A stretch of 64,000 nt of DNA from assembly GCF_014646095.1 (NCBI RefSeq), contig NZ_BMMU01000009.1:1-64000 (forward strand), in the 5' to 3' direction. Each line of letters opens with the position of its first letter. Position 1 is the first letter of the stretch. This DNA is from Streptomyces lacrimifluminis. Lineage in GTDB: Bacteria; Actinomycetota; Actinomycetes; Streptomycetales; Streptomycetaceae. The notes beneath the pieces are model-generated. The model ran no database searches. It was not told where the DNA came from and worked only from the letters and a program-made list of their open reading frames with translations. This document shows, one piece after another, positions 1-8,346 of this stretch. The translations under genes were made by a program, and so were the position numbers.

Positions 1-65
1 CACCAACCTGGCGAATCGAAACCGGCGAATCAGACAGAACGACCTGAACATTGATCAGATGCCCT

Positions 66-143
66 CTTAGGGCACGCGAAGGGCATGCAGCCCTCAAATT
101 GGACTAGACAAGAAACAAACCCCAGGTCGCTGACCTGGGGTTT
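66..143. repeat. left copy of a 78-bp element-end repeat with tRNA-type terminator
   Basis: This 78-bp stretch matches 54013-54090 at about 67 of 78 positions without gaps. It contains a pair of GGGCAC/T hexamers spaced 11 bp apart (70-75 and 81-86) and a 9-bp-arm hairpin (120-128 with 132-140). Read on the minus strand the hairpin is followed by a T-rich run, as in an intrinsic terminator. It lies outside the left tRNA remnant, so it is either the original downstream flank of tRNA-Gly or the right end of another element integrated in tandem. Confidence 0.75.
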
Positions 144-148
144 CATCG

Positions 149-195
149 TGGAGCGGGTGACGAGAATCGAACTCGCACTCTCAGCTTGGGAAGCT
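149..195. other. attL: left attachment site, tRNA-Gly 3' remnant
   Basis: The 47 bp are identical to 54096-54142, which are the 3' half (anticodon arm, T arm, acceptor and CCA) of the intact tRNA-Gly gene. The match stops abruptly after AAGCT. A duplicated tRNA 3' end at the far side of a region carrying a tyrosine integrase is the standard signature of site-specific integration. The left/right labels are mine. Confidence 0.9.
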
Positions 196-571
196 ACGGC
201 GCTTGGGCGGCCGAATAGCTTCTGACCTGGGCATATATAGCCGAGCGCGGCGCCCGAAGGTGCAGGATCGCACCGCTGTTGACCGTGGTTGACCGGCCTT
301 ACGGGCACGCTATGGGCACGCCGTCCGATCGGAGTCGCCGGGAGCCCCTCCCAGTGGCTGAGGAGTTGCCGAGCCCTGGAAGCGAGCGCTGGGCGGAAGG
401 GCGCCATTGCAGGAGCGCACGGAGGAGGGTTCAGCGGCGGCCGAACAACTCGGGCTGGAGAGGGGTCGGAGAGGCTCCAGCGATGCGGGCCTGCTCGGGG
501 TGAACACAGCCGAGGCGGAAGAGCGGGCCGACTTCAGGGAGGGGGGTCGAGAGGAGGTGTCGGTCATCCGG
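196..571. other. non-coding left end of the element
   Basis: I see no supportable gene here. The only structured signal is a pair of GGGCAC hexamers at 303-308 and 314-319, 11 bp apart, matching the pairs at the other element end and after the integrase gene. They may be integrase arm-binding sites. The 3' end of the HNH nuclease gene (minus strand) closes the stretch. Confidence 0.5.
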
Positions 572-1465
572 TCAGGCCGCAGTGGCGGGGCGTGGAGTGC
601 CGTGGAAGACCTGGCTGGTGTGCCAGGCGCGGTGGTCGGCTGCGACAGGGTGTGCGCCTGGCTGTGGGCCGATGAGCGGACGGCCGGCGAGGGCGACGAC
701 GTGCTCGCGGGCGGCGGGGCTGTGGCCGACGAAGTGCTGGGAGACGAGTATGCGGTGGCCGTCGTCGACTCCGAGGACGCCCTTGTCGAAGAGCTTGTGG
801 TGGAGCGAGCAGAGGCACAGCCCGTTGTCGACGTCGTCCGGTCCGTCGAAGGCCCACCAGCGTACGTGTGCGGCTTCCAGCCCGACCGGGACCGTGCCGA
901 TCCTGCCGTCGTAACCGCAGAAGGCGCACCGGTACTCGTAGGCGGTGAGGACCAGTTCGCGCATGCGCCGGTCCCGCTGTCTGCGGGCGGGCACGAGGTG
1001 CCCGGTCTCCGCGGGCTCCAGTTCCAGGCCGACGGCTTCGCACAACTCGCTGTGGAGCGAGGGCGGGAAGTGCAGGTCGAGCAGTAACCGCGCCATCCGT
1101 CCCAGCAGTTCGGGTTCGCCGCGCAGGGCGGTTCGGAGTTCCGGTGCGAGCCGGCCGGTGGCGCCCGTCTCCCGGAGGACCCGCACGCCGGTCCCGGGGC
1201 TGCCGTGCCCGTGGTCGGTACGCACTTCCCACACGCCGTCGCTGACGAGGTGGTGGAAGGGGTAGGCGGGCGTTGTCCTGTTGGGCGGGCCGTACTCGGT
1301 CAGCAGACTTTGCAGGTCCTTCTCCACCGCGCTGTAGCGGAGTTCGCTGTCGGCGTCCTGCTGGAAACGGCCGAGGGCGTGCAGGAGCAACAGCGGCTTG
1401 TGCGGGGCGCGCGTTCCGCCGCTGGTCCACTGCCTGAGCTTCGCGATCCGCCCGAGCCAGTCCAT
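572..1465 (-). CDS. HNH endonuclease with probable sulfur-binding domain (type IV restriction-like)
   Basis: A 297-residue protein whose N-terminal half contains RAPHKPLLLLHALGRF (about residues 19-34), typical of the sulfur-binding domain of phosphorothioate-DNA-dependent restriction enzymes such as ScoMcrA. The C-terminal half is an HNH nuclease with CAFCGYDG, LEAAHVRWW and CSLHHKLFDKG (about 185-235), supplying zinc-binding cysteines and the catalytic histidines. Enzymes of this family cut DNA carrying foreign modification. The gene is divergent from the OLD-family nuclease, so the element's left end looks like a small defence island. The substrate (phosphorothioate or methylated DNA) is inferred from family resemblance. 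Confidence 0.85.
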   Translation of the reverse strand: MDWLGRIAKLRQWTSGGTRAPHKPLLLLHALGRFQQDADSELRYSAVEKDLQSLLTEYGPPNRTTPAYPFHHLVSDGVWEVRTDHGHGSPGTGVRVLRETGATGRLAPELRTALRGEPELLGRMARLLLDLHFPPSLHSELCEAVGLELEPAETGHLVPARRQRDRRMRELVLTAYEYRCAFCGYDGRIGTVPVGLEAAHVRWWAFDGPDDVDNGLCLCSLHHKLFDKGVLGVDDGHRILVSQHFVGHSPAAREHVVALAGRPLIGPQPGAHPVAADHRAWHTSQVFHGTPRPATAA

Positions 1466-1747
1466 GGCCGGTGATCGTAGTGAGGTTTTGAGCTGAGTGT
1501 GTCGGAGTCCCGATCGAGCGTCGCTGGAGCACGTGGGCCGAGGACGCGGCAGGGGAGGAGGCCAAGCCGGTGTGCTCCTTATAGATATCGGGGATCGTCG
1601 CGGGACTTCATGGCAGGAACGGCGCTCGATTCTGAGGAATCACCTATCAGGGGAAATCAGCTGATGGGCTGTCAGGCACGCTGCTAGCGTCACGATCGTC
1701 ACGTGGGCACTCAAATGCCCCTCCCGCCTCAAGCGCACAGGACGACC
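1466..1747. promoter_or_regulatory. divergent promoter region of the two nuclease genes
   Basis: This 282-bp intergenic stretch must carry the promoters of the HNH gene (minus) and the OLD gene (plus). It is more AT-rich than its surroundings around 1570-1700. I find no clear operator. Just before the GTG at 1748 an AGGAC stretch can serve as ribosome-binding site. Confidence 0.45.
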
Positions 1748-3670
1748 GTGAAGATCAAACGCGTTCGCATCGAGAACTTCTGCTGCCTGCACAAGGTGGA
1801 CGTGTCCTTCGAAGACATCACCTCCTTCATCGGGCCGACCGGGGTCGGCAAGTCCACCGTGCTGCGTGCGCTCGACTGGTTCTTCAACGGAGAGAAGGGT
1901 GTCGCCCTCAGCGACGACGACATCCACTCGGCGGCCGAGGGCGGCCGAATCTCCGTGGAGGTGGAGTTCGACGGACTCACCGATCACGATCGCCAGACTC
2001 TCGGGCGGTACGCGCCCGACGGCGTCGCGAGCGTGAGCATCTGGCGTACCTGGCAGAACGGCGAGGACAAGATCACGGGCAAGGCGCTCGCGTACGGGCC
2101 GTTCGAGGAGGTGCGCAAGAACGAGAAGGCCATGGAACTGCGGCGTGCCTATGACCAGTTGAGGGAGAGCGATACGAGCCTGGGGCTGTCGGCCGCCGGG
2201 ACCAAGGACAAGGTCCTGGAGGCGATGCGCACGTGGGAGTTGGCCAATCGCGACCGTCTCACCGAGGCCGAGGTCGAGGACACGCACTTCTTCGGCTTCG
2301 CCGGGCAGAGCAGGCTCGCCCAGCTGATCGACTTCGTGTTCGTCTCCGCTGATCTGCGGGCGTACGAGGAGGCCGACGATCAGAAGGCGACCGCGCTCGG
2401 CCGCATCCTCGACCATGCCGTGGACCGCTCACAGGCCAACGAGCAGCTCGGCGAGATCGAGGAGAACGCTCATCTGGCCCGACAGGAAGTGCACAGCAAG
2501 GTGTACGGCCCCGTGCTGGACGAAGTGTCGGCCGCGCTCTCGGCGGAGGTCGCCAAGTTCACCACCGGACGCGAGGTGGTCGTGACCCCCACGGTGCAGG
2601 CGCCGAGGCCCGCCCGAACCACCTTCCAGGTGAGCATCCGGGACGGCGCTGCCCATACCTCGGTGCACCGGCAAGGGCACGGCTTCCAGCGCGCCCTGAT
2701 CATCGCGGCGCTGAAGTACCTCGCCGACCGCAGGCGCTCGGCCGACGGCATGCGGACGCTGTGCCTGGCCATCGAGGAGCCCGAGCTTTTCCAGCACCCG
2801 CCTCAGGCGCGGACCTTCGCGAAGGTGCTCCGCGAACTGGTCGCCACCTCGCCGCAGGCGCGTACTCAGGTCATGTACGCCACCCACAACCCGGTCTTCA
2901 TCGACCCGAAGGGGTATCACCAGATTCGGCGCCTGGGCCGCGCTGCCGGCGAGGGACACCCCGTCACCGAAGTGTGGCAGGCCACGGAGGAGGACCTGTG
3001 CGGGGCCTTGGACGGCCTCGTCGACAAGAAGGTGATCAGGAGCAGGACCGAGGGCACGCTGAGCGGCGCGCTGGCGGAGGGCTTCTTCGCCCATGCCGTG
3101 GTGCTGGTCGAGGGGCGCGGGGACGAGGGAGTGATCACCGGTTGCGCGGACCGGTCGGGGATCAACCTGGGGGCGGAGGGCATCAGCGTCATCGAGGTCC
3201 ACGGCAAGGACAACCTCATGATCTCTGACGCACTCTTCAGCGCCCTGGGCGTGCCCTGCTACGTCGTGTTCGACGGCGACGCCGGCATGGAGGAGCGCAA
3301 GCGGGCGTCGGTGCAACACCTCATCCCGCAGCAGCGGCAGGACAAGGAGCAGGAGTTCGAGCGCCAGGCACGGAACAACCGGACCAAGAACGCTAACCTT
3401 CTGCAGTACCTGGGTACGACGCCCAATCCCCAGCCTGCCGACGACTCGACCGGCCGCTACACCGTGTTCGAGGACACCCTGGAGACCCACCTCGACCAGC
3501 ACTGGCCGACCTGGGAGGAGCGCAGGCGGGAACTCGTTCGTGCCGGCGAGGGCGTCGACGGGAAGAACGCGGCGACGTATCTGGAGACGACCCGAACGGT
3601 CGTTACGGAGCCCTCGTTCTTGCTGCACGCCCTGCTGGAGAACGTCCGTACGCTGACCGGGCGACGGTAG
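1748..3670 (+). CDS. OLD-family ATP-dependent endonuclease (AAA + TOPRIM)
   Basis: With the GTG at 1748 (AGGAC five bases upstream; protein begins MKIKRVRIENF) the product has about 640 residues. GTG 1703 and ATG 1715 are in-frame alternatives lacking a ribosome-binding site. The N-terminal ABC/SMC-type ATPase has Walker A GPTGVGKST and a later Walker B region LAIEEPELFQHP, followed by YATHNPVF. The C-terminal TOPRIM domain shows VLVEGRGDE and VVFDGDAG, keeping the acidic metal-binding residues. OLD nucleases act in anti-phage defence. No UvrD-like GajB partner lies next to it, so it resembles the stand-alone class 1 type. Confidence 0.85.
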   Translation: MKIKRVRIENFCCLHKVDVSFEDITSFIGPTGVGKSTVLRALDWFFNGEKGVALSDDDIHSAAEGGRISVEVEFDGLTDHDRQTLGRYAPDGVASVSIWRTWQNGEDKITGKALAYGPFEEVRKNEKAMELRRAYDQLRESDTSLGLSAAGTKDKVLEAMRTWELANRDRLTEAEVEDTHFFGFAGQSRLAQLIDFVFVSADLRAYEEADDQKATALGRILDHAVDRSQANEQLGEIEENAHLARQEVHSKVYGPVLDEVSAALSAEVAKFTTGREVVVTPTVQAPRPARTTFQVSIRDGAAHTSVHRQGHGFQRALIIAALKYLADRRRSADGMRTLCLAIEEPELFQHPPQARTFAKVLRELVATSPQARTQVMYATHNPVFIDPKGYHQIRRLGRAAGEGHPVTEVWQATEEDLCGALDGLVDKKVIRSRTEGTLSGALAEGFFAHAVVLVEGRGDEGVITGCADRSGINLGAEGISVIEVHGKDNLMISDALFSALGVPCYVVFDGDAGMEERKRASVQHLIPQQRQDKEQEFERQARNNRTKNANLLQYLGTTPNPQPADDSTGRYTVFEDTLETHLDQHWPTWEERRRELVRAGEGVDGKNAATYLETTRTVVTEPSFLLHALLENVRTLTGRR

Positions 3671-4254
3671 CCAGCCGGCTCCCTCACGCGGGCTCGCGGT
3701 TCCAGGCCGGCCACAGACCCGACGCGGTGGCGGGGTGCCGACTTGGCCGTACTGGCGACGGAGGCCACCTGTAGCCAAAGCTGCAAGCACAGCAGGTGAG
3801 GACCCGGCGGGAGCCTTTCGTCTGACGCGGTCGGCTGCCGGGCTACGAGATTCAACCCGTGAGGGGTTGCCCCCAACACGCTTGCCAAGTCTTCGCCTGG
3901 GGGTTCGGTGGGGAACGGGGGCGTTCTGACCTGGGGTGGAAGGGGTGGTGGTGAGGGTTTCGGAAGGCGCTGGACGGGGGCGAAAGAGACCAGAACTGAG
4001 ACCCAGCTCTTCCGGATCCTGCTGGTCAGAAGCGTCCTCGTGCACCAGGTTGTCAGCGTGGCCGTGCGGCTCTCACGACGTCCGATGCCGTGCGCAGGCG
4101 CCTCAGAGCGCAGGCCGTCACGGTGGCGGCCCCGAACACGTAAACAACCACGGGTGGTCTCGCCCCGTAGATCCTCGTCCGTTACTGTTCCACAGCGGTC
4201 CGGTTGCCCTGAAACGGGCACACTGGAATGGGGCCTGGGGAGAGGAGGTGGATC
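3671..4254. other. intergenic region without a supportable gene
   Basis: About 580 bp separate the OLD gene from the toxin-antitoxin pair. Open frames on both strands lack recognisable domains and Streptomyces-like codon use. A strong ribosome-binding site GAGGAGG (4242-4248) at the right edge belongs to the next gene. Confidence 0.4.
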
Positions 4255-5004
4255 ATGGCGGACGTTGACGCCTTGATCAATGCCTTCCTTGACGAGGACA
4301 CCCGCTTCTCGGTGCCGCTGTACACCCAGGAAGCTGCGGCGAGGTACTTGCACACTCCTGCATCCACATTTCGATCGTGGGCGCGCGGCTACCACAACCA
4401 CTTCCCGAATCGCCCGGACGTCGTCGGAGACCCGCTGATCACCTCTTCGGGGGATCCGCGACGGGGCGCATCCATCCCCTTCATCGGGCTTGCCGAGGGC
4501 ATGTTCCTGTCGGCATTGCGGGCAGCAAACGTGCCCATGCAGAAGATCCGCCCTGCCCTGGAGCTGGTCAGCGACCAGCTCGGTGTGGAGCACGCGTTGG
4601 CGTCCAAGCGCCTGTATACCGATGGCGCGGAGCTGCTCTACGAAGTCAGTGACCATCTGGACGGCGACGAACGCATCGAGCCTCGCAAGGTCATTGTGCT
4701 GCGCAATGGGCAGTACGTTTTCCGCGAGGTCGTCGAGCGCTACATGAAGCAGATCAGCTACGACTCCGACGGCGTAGCCGGCTATGCCAACCGGGTACTA
4801 CTGCCTGGTTGGGAGGTCGCGGAGATCGCGGTGAAACCGGCGGTCAACTTCGGGCAGCCCTACTTCGTCCACAACGGCACTCCGCTGTCGTTGATCGAGG
4901 ACGCGCTCAGAGAAGGCGTTCCTTGCGACGAGGTGGCCGCCGGGCACGGACTGCCCGATGACCAGGTCGCCGAGGTCGATTACTACCTCCGCATCGCCGT
5001 ATGA
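4255..5004 (+). CDS. VapB45-like antitoxin (DUF433 type)
   Basis: A 249-residue protein started at ATG 4255, which has GAGGAGG seven bases upstream. The N-terminus (YTQEAAARYLHTPASTFRSW) is a MerR/HTH-like DNA-binding segment. The C-terminus (NGTPLSLIEDALREGV...VAEVDYYLRIA) is a DUF433 domain. The long DUF433 form followed by a PIN-like protein resembles M. tuberculosis VapB45. The downstream gene overlaps by ATGA, typical of toxin-antitoxin operons. The product probably neutralises that toxin and autoregulates. Confidence 0.75.
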   Translation: MADVDALINAFLDEDTRFSVPLYTQEAAARYLHTPASTFRSWARGYHNHFPNRPDVVGDPLITSSGDPRRGASIPFIGLAEGMFLSALRAANVPMQKIRPALELVSDQLGVEHALASKRLYTDGAELLYEVSDHLDGDERIEPRKVIVLRNGQYVFREVVERYMKQISYDSDGVAGYANRVLLPGWEVAEIAVKPAVNFGQPYFVHNGTPLSLIEDALREGVPCDEVAAGHGLPDDQVAEVDYYLRIAV

Positions 5005-5468
5005 GCGGTCTGCCGCCGCTCAGGCTCTTCCTGGACCGCAGCACCAACGGCGACGACTTCGTCAAGGGTATGAAGGACCTGTGTCCCGACACTGTGTCCA
5101 TCGGTGAGAAGTACGGCGTTAAAGCTGCCGAAGACGTGCAGGACACCGTGTGGCTGGCCGAAGCCGCACGGGAAGAGCGGATCTGCGTCGGAGCCGACAA
5201 GAAGATCCTCTCCGGCTCGCGTCCTTTGGAGATCGCTGCGGTTCTGAAGCACCGAGTCCGCTACCTGGTGTACGCCAACAACAACCTGCGCACTGTCGAT
5301 CAGCTCAGGCTCTTCAACAGCCTTCTGCCCGACATCCGGGAACTGACAGGTACGTCTGGCCCCTGGGCCTACACCATGGCTCAGCATGGGCTGAACCTCA
5401 TACCTCGTGAGGAATTGGAACAGCGCCTCATCCGTGCCGCCCAGCGCATGGGCATACACCCTGGTTAA
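5001..5468 (+). CDS. VapC45-like PIN toxin
   Basis: A 155-residue protein overlapping the antitoxin by four bases. LRLFLDRSTNGDDFVKGM near the N-terminus resembles the first acidic motif of PIN/Mut7-C-like nucleases, and ERICVGADKKIL (about residues 54-65) resembles the middle acidic motif. Order and overlap match VapBC45-type pairs. It is probably an RNA-cleaving toxin that stabilises the element; the target is unknown. Confidence 0.65.
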   Translation: MSGLPPLRLFLDRSTNGDDFVKGMKDLCPDTVSIGEKYGVKAAEDVQDTVWLAEAAREERICVGADKKILSGSRPLEIAAVLKHRVRYLVYANNNLRTVDQLRLFNSLLPDIRELTGTSGPWAYTMAQHGLNLIPREELEQRLIRAAQRMGIHPG

Positions 5469-5730
5469 GACCTCGTGTCGGCGAAGGACGCTGGGAAGTC
5501 GGGGGCATGGCGGTCGGTGGGGCAGGTGCCCGCGGTCGAGGCGGTACGTTGACCGGAGTCACAATTGGCTGATGCCGGATAAGCCCCAAGCTCGGCCGAG
5601 GCTTTTCCGGGAACGGAAGTGCCAGGCCAGGTCGGTTGGCTGTTTCTTTCCGACGAATGGTCGGGAAAAGCACAACTCGGTGAGGGTTACGATGACTTGA
5701 CAGCCTATCGCTTGTCAGGAGTTGATCACC

Positions 5731-6672
5731 GTGAAAACGTACCTGGTCGGTTCGCGCGCAAGTAATCTGGCTAAGGTGCAGGTTCGTGAATACCTTGCTC
5801 CACTTCGCGATCGATTTTCGGGCGTTACATTCACACACCGAGTGATCCTTGAAGGCGGCGACAAGGATCGAAAGTCTCGGCTTTCCGCTGTCTCAGCGAT
5901 CAGCGGTGGCAGCGCCTTCAGTTCTGAGCAGGAAGCGGCGCTGAGCAGGGGAGACGTGGACGTAGTCATCCATTCTCTGAAGGATCTGCCGACTGCGAAC
6001 CCGCCTGGGCTGACTCTTCTGCCGCCCCCTGGCCGTGAGGATGTGCGGGATGCTTTGTGCGGCTCCACTCTGTCCGGTCTCCGAAAGGGTGCCCGGGTAG
6101 GAACTGGCGCCCCTCGGCGCATTGCTCAACTCCTGGCCGTCCGCCCAGATCTCGAAATCGTGCCGATCAGGGGTAATGTGCCGCCCCGCCTGAAGAAGAT
6201 TGAGACGATGGGCCTTGATGCGGTCGTCTTGGCGGCGGCAGGACTTCGCCGCTTGGGCCTCGATGACGCAATTGGCGAATTGCTGCCCTTGGGCCAATTT
6301 CCGCCCTCGCCCGGACAAGGAGCCCTCGGAGTTCAGGTCCGAGAAGACAGTCCTGAACTCCAAGCGACCCTTTCCAGCGTGGGAGATACGGCCGTCGATG
6401 CCCACGTGCGGGCGGAGCGGGCCCTGCTCGCCGAGCTGCACGGTGGCTGCAGCGTCCCGGTGGGGGCGTACGCGCAGACACGGCCGGACGGCTCCCTGTC
6501 GCTGTTCGCCCAGGTCACCTCGCTGGACGGTGCCTGGCGGATCGAGGGCACCCTTTCCGGCCCGATGGGCGAGCCGGAGAAGCTCGGTGCGGCCCTGGCT
6601 GCTGAGCTGATCGACCAGGGCGCGCGCTCCATCCTTGACGCGATTCGGGGCGAGTCCGCGGTCAGTCGTTGA
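5731..6672 (+). CDS. hemC: hydroxymethylbilane synthase-like protein (HemC paralogue)
   Basis: A 313-residue HemC family member; GTG 5731 has CAGGAG nine bases upstream. The family reaction joins four porphobilinogens on a dipyrromethane cofactor. Conserved: the cofactor cysteine in LHGGCSVPVGAY, the catalytic aspartate in IHSLKDLP, and the arginines in SRASNLA, APRRIAQL and RGNVPPRL. The active-site loop is altered: the usual GKGLFVKELE is replaced by GGSAFSSEQE, losing two lysines. It sits in a mobile element and its 3' end overlaps by 11 bp the convergent HemB-like gene, so it is probably a specialised paralogue rather than the housekeeping enzyme. Confidence 0.85.
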   Translation: MKTYLVGSRASNLAKVQVREYLAPLRDRFSGVTFTHRVILEGGDKDRKSRLSAVSAISGGSAFSSEQEAALSRGDVDVVIHSLKDLPTANPPGLTLLPPPGREDVRDALCGSTLSGLRKGARVGTGAPRRIAQLLAVRPDLEIVPIRGNVPPRLKKIETMGLDAVVLAAAGLRRLGLDDAIGELLPLGQFPPSPGQGALGVQVREDSPELQATLSSVGDTAVDAHVRAERALLAELHGGCSVPVGAYAQTRPDGSLSLFAQVTSLDGAWRIEGTLSGPMGEPEKLGAALAAELIDQGARSILDAIRGESAVSR

Positions 6673-7633
6673 GGTGGCGGGCGATGTCTAGCGCCGCGTA
6701 CGTGATGCTGGCCTCCGCGCCGGCCCGCTTGAGCATGGTGAAGAGTTCCACCAGCCGGCGCACGTCCCGCTTGCCGGTCGCGGAGTCCACATGTGAGAGC
6801 GTCGTGTACTCGCCCGAGACCGAGAACGGGAAGAGCGGCGCCAGGGTGCGCTTTCTCAGCTCGGTGAGGACGTCGGCGCTGAACATCGCGGGTTCGAGCA
6901 GGAGCATGTCCGCGCCGTCGCCGACGAGTTGAAGGGCGGTGTCGATGAACTGCTCGGGCTTGCCGGGGTTGATCTGGAACTCGCGGTCGGAGCCGGCCTG
7001 CGGGGTGGCGCCCATCGTGAGCCGGAAGCCGTCGTAGAGGCTGCTCCAGAAGATGACGTGCGGCATGATCGACACGCTCTCGTGCCCGGACGCGTTCAGC
7101 GCCTCGCGGGCACCTTTGCTGGTCCCGACGACCATGGAGGCAGGGCCCACGATGTCGGCTCCCGCCGCCGCGTGCGCGACAGCCTGCCGGGAAGTCACGT
7201 CGGTGGTGGCGGCGATGTCCGGGCGCCCGTGCCGGTCGGTGACGTAGCAGAAGCCGGTGTCGGTGTACGAGCAGAGGCAGGTCTCCGTCATGACGGCGAT
7301 CTCGGGTTCCGCGTCCTTCGCCGCCCGCACCGCGCGGGCCATGAGGGCGTCCGGTACGACGGAGAACTCCCCGGCGCCGTCGCGCTGCGTGGACTCGGCG
7401 AAGACCTTGACGGACCGGATACCGAGTTGCCGGGCTTCGCGCATCGCGGCGGGAATCTGGCCGACCGTGAGGGTGGGCATGGGACGGTCTGCCTCCTCCT
7501 CAGTGATCAGTAACACCAGGGACAGGTCGGCCGGGTCGAGCGGAGGGCCTTCGAGGAAGCGGCGAACCGCCGGACGACTGCGGAGCGGGCTCGTGGCTCC
7601 ATGGGTTCGGGCAGGTGGCGCGGTGACGCTCAT
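6662..7633 (-). CDS. porphobilinogen synthase-like protein lacking the catalytic lysines
   Basis: A 323-residue protein with the HemB fold; ATG 7633 is preceded by GAGGGAC. Authentic porphobilinogen synthases condense two 5-aminolevulinates through two Schiff-base lysines. The zinc cysteine triad is kept (ETCLCSYTDTGFCYV). The first lysine of the family motif KFASxFYGPFR is isoleucine here (IFWSSLYDGFR). The second, in the MVKPA motif, is glutamate (MLLLEPAMF). The protein therefore cannot use the standard mechanism. Pairing with a divergent HemC points to a shared, non-canonical role, or to a regulator or pseudo-enzyme. The function is unknown. Confidence 0.8.
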   Translation of the reverse strand: MSVTAPPARTHGATSPLRSRPAVRRFLEGPPLDPADLSLVLLITEEEADRPMPTLTVGQIPAAMREARQLGIRSVKVFAESTQRDGAGEFSVVPDALMARAVRAAKDAEPEIAVMTETCLCSYTDTGFCYVTDRHGRPDIAATTDVTSRQAVAHAAAGADIVGPASMVVGTSKGAREALNASGHESVSIMPHVIFWSSLYDGFRLTMGATPQAGSDREFQINPGKPEQFIDTALQLVGDGADMLLLEPAMFSADVLTELRKRTLAPLFPFSVSGEYTTLSHVDSATGKRDVRRLVELFTMLKRAGAEASITYAALDIARHLND

Positions 7634-7740
7634 CAGTCCCTCACATTCGTCGGGTGGCGCAATGGGCCCGCCGGCAGGCACAGGGAGATCTGCGGACTGG
7701 TGCCTGCCGACGGGGGCTGTGTGGGGCCAGGCGCTCGGGC

Positions 7741-7917
7741 CTACGTCTGTCCCCGGCGCTTGATGTCCGCGAGCTTGGCTGCGGCGTCCTCCGCAACGTC
7801 CGTGCCGACCTGACGAGCGGCTGGGGGAAGCCCTTCGTCCCTGGCGACGCCGATCCCGGTGCCTATCGCGCCGATGAGGTCGAACAGTTCGTCGTCGTCT
7901 TGTTCGTGGTTCGCCAA
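7741..7917 (-). CDS. small acidic hypothetical protein
   Basis: A 58-residue frame starting at TTG 7917 with GAGAGAGG at the right distance upstream. The product is MANHEQDDDELFDLIGA... ending KRRGQT: acidic at the start, basic at the end, with strong third-position GC. It lies between the HemB-like gene and the zinc-ribbon gene on the same strand. No domain is recognised. The ribosome-binding site and codon bias are the only support. Confidence 0.5.
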   Translation of the reverse strand: MANHEQDDDELFDLIGAIGTGIGVARDEGLPPAARQVGTDVAEDAAAKLADIKRRGQT

Positions 7918-8046
7918 GGTGCCTCTCTTCTCGTGACGGGTGGTGACCCCGTCCCTGCCGTGACCTGTCCTGCTGAGGTCGGGGGAGCCTCTGGTTGGAA
8001 CGGCAGGGACGGGGGCTGAGGGCCCGCCCAGGGCGCGGCTGTTCTC

Positions 8047-8346
8047 CTACGCGACATGGGCGGGCGGTCTGTCGAGTGGCGCGCTGGTGGGCCACTGGCC
8101 AATGGGGCGAGGCTGCGTAGGTACGGGGCTGGGAGCGTTCTGCCGGCGGACGGCTCGCTCGCTCATCGTGTGGTGGAGCTGTTCGAGCCTGAACACGCAC
8201 CGCTGGCAGGCGGAGAGCGGGAAGGTCCTTCCTGCCACCGTGATTTCGCCGATCTCTGCCACAGGAACGCCGGTCTGCTCGCACCTGAAACAGCTCCCGC
8301 CCTGCCAGCCGAAGCGGCCCCACAGCTCAGCCGGCTTCAGTCCCAT
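8047..8346 (-). CDS. small zinc-ribbon hypothetical protein
   Basis: A 99-residue protein from ATG 8346, preceded by GGAGGAGG. Two CxxC knuckles, CFRCEQ and CQRC (about residues 19-50), suggest a zinc ribbon; the C-terminal third is proline-rich. The start overlaps the end of the upstream GHKL ATPase by 10 bp, indicating translational coupling. Such small proteins accompany WhiJ-type regulatory cassettes in Streptomyces; the role is not known. Confidence 0.7.
   Translation of the reverse strand: MGLKPAELWGRFGWQGGSCFRCEQTGVPVAEIGEITVAGRTFPLSACQRCVFRLEQLHHTMSERAVRRQNAPSPVPTQPRPIGQWPTSAPLDRPPAHVA

Noticed and set aside
149-195. Functional tRNA at the left end
   Set aside because: Only the 3' half is present; sequence after AAGCT does not form the D arm or 5' acceptor strand.
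2429-4656. Long minus-strand frames opposite the OLD nuclease and antitoxin genes
   Set aside because: They are antisense to well-supported genes, lack domains and arise from high third-position GC.
6662-8323. HemB-like protein extended upstream to 8323
   Set aside because: The upstream part is low-complexity and arginine-rich, overlaps two supported small genes, and ATG 7633 has a clear ribosome-binding site.
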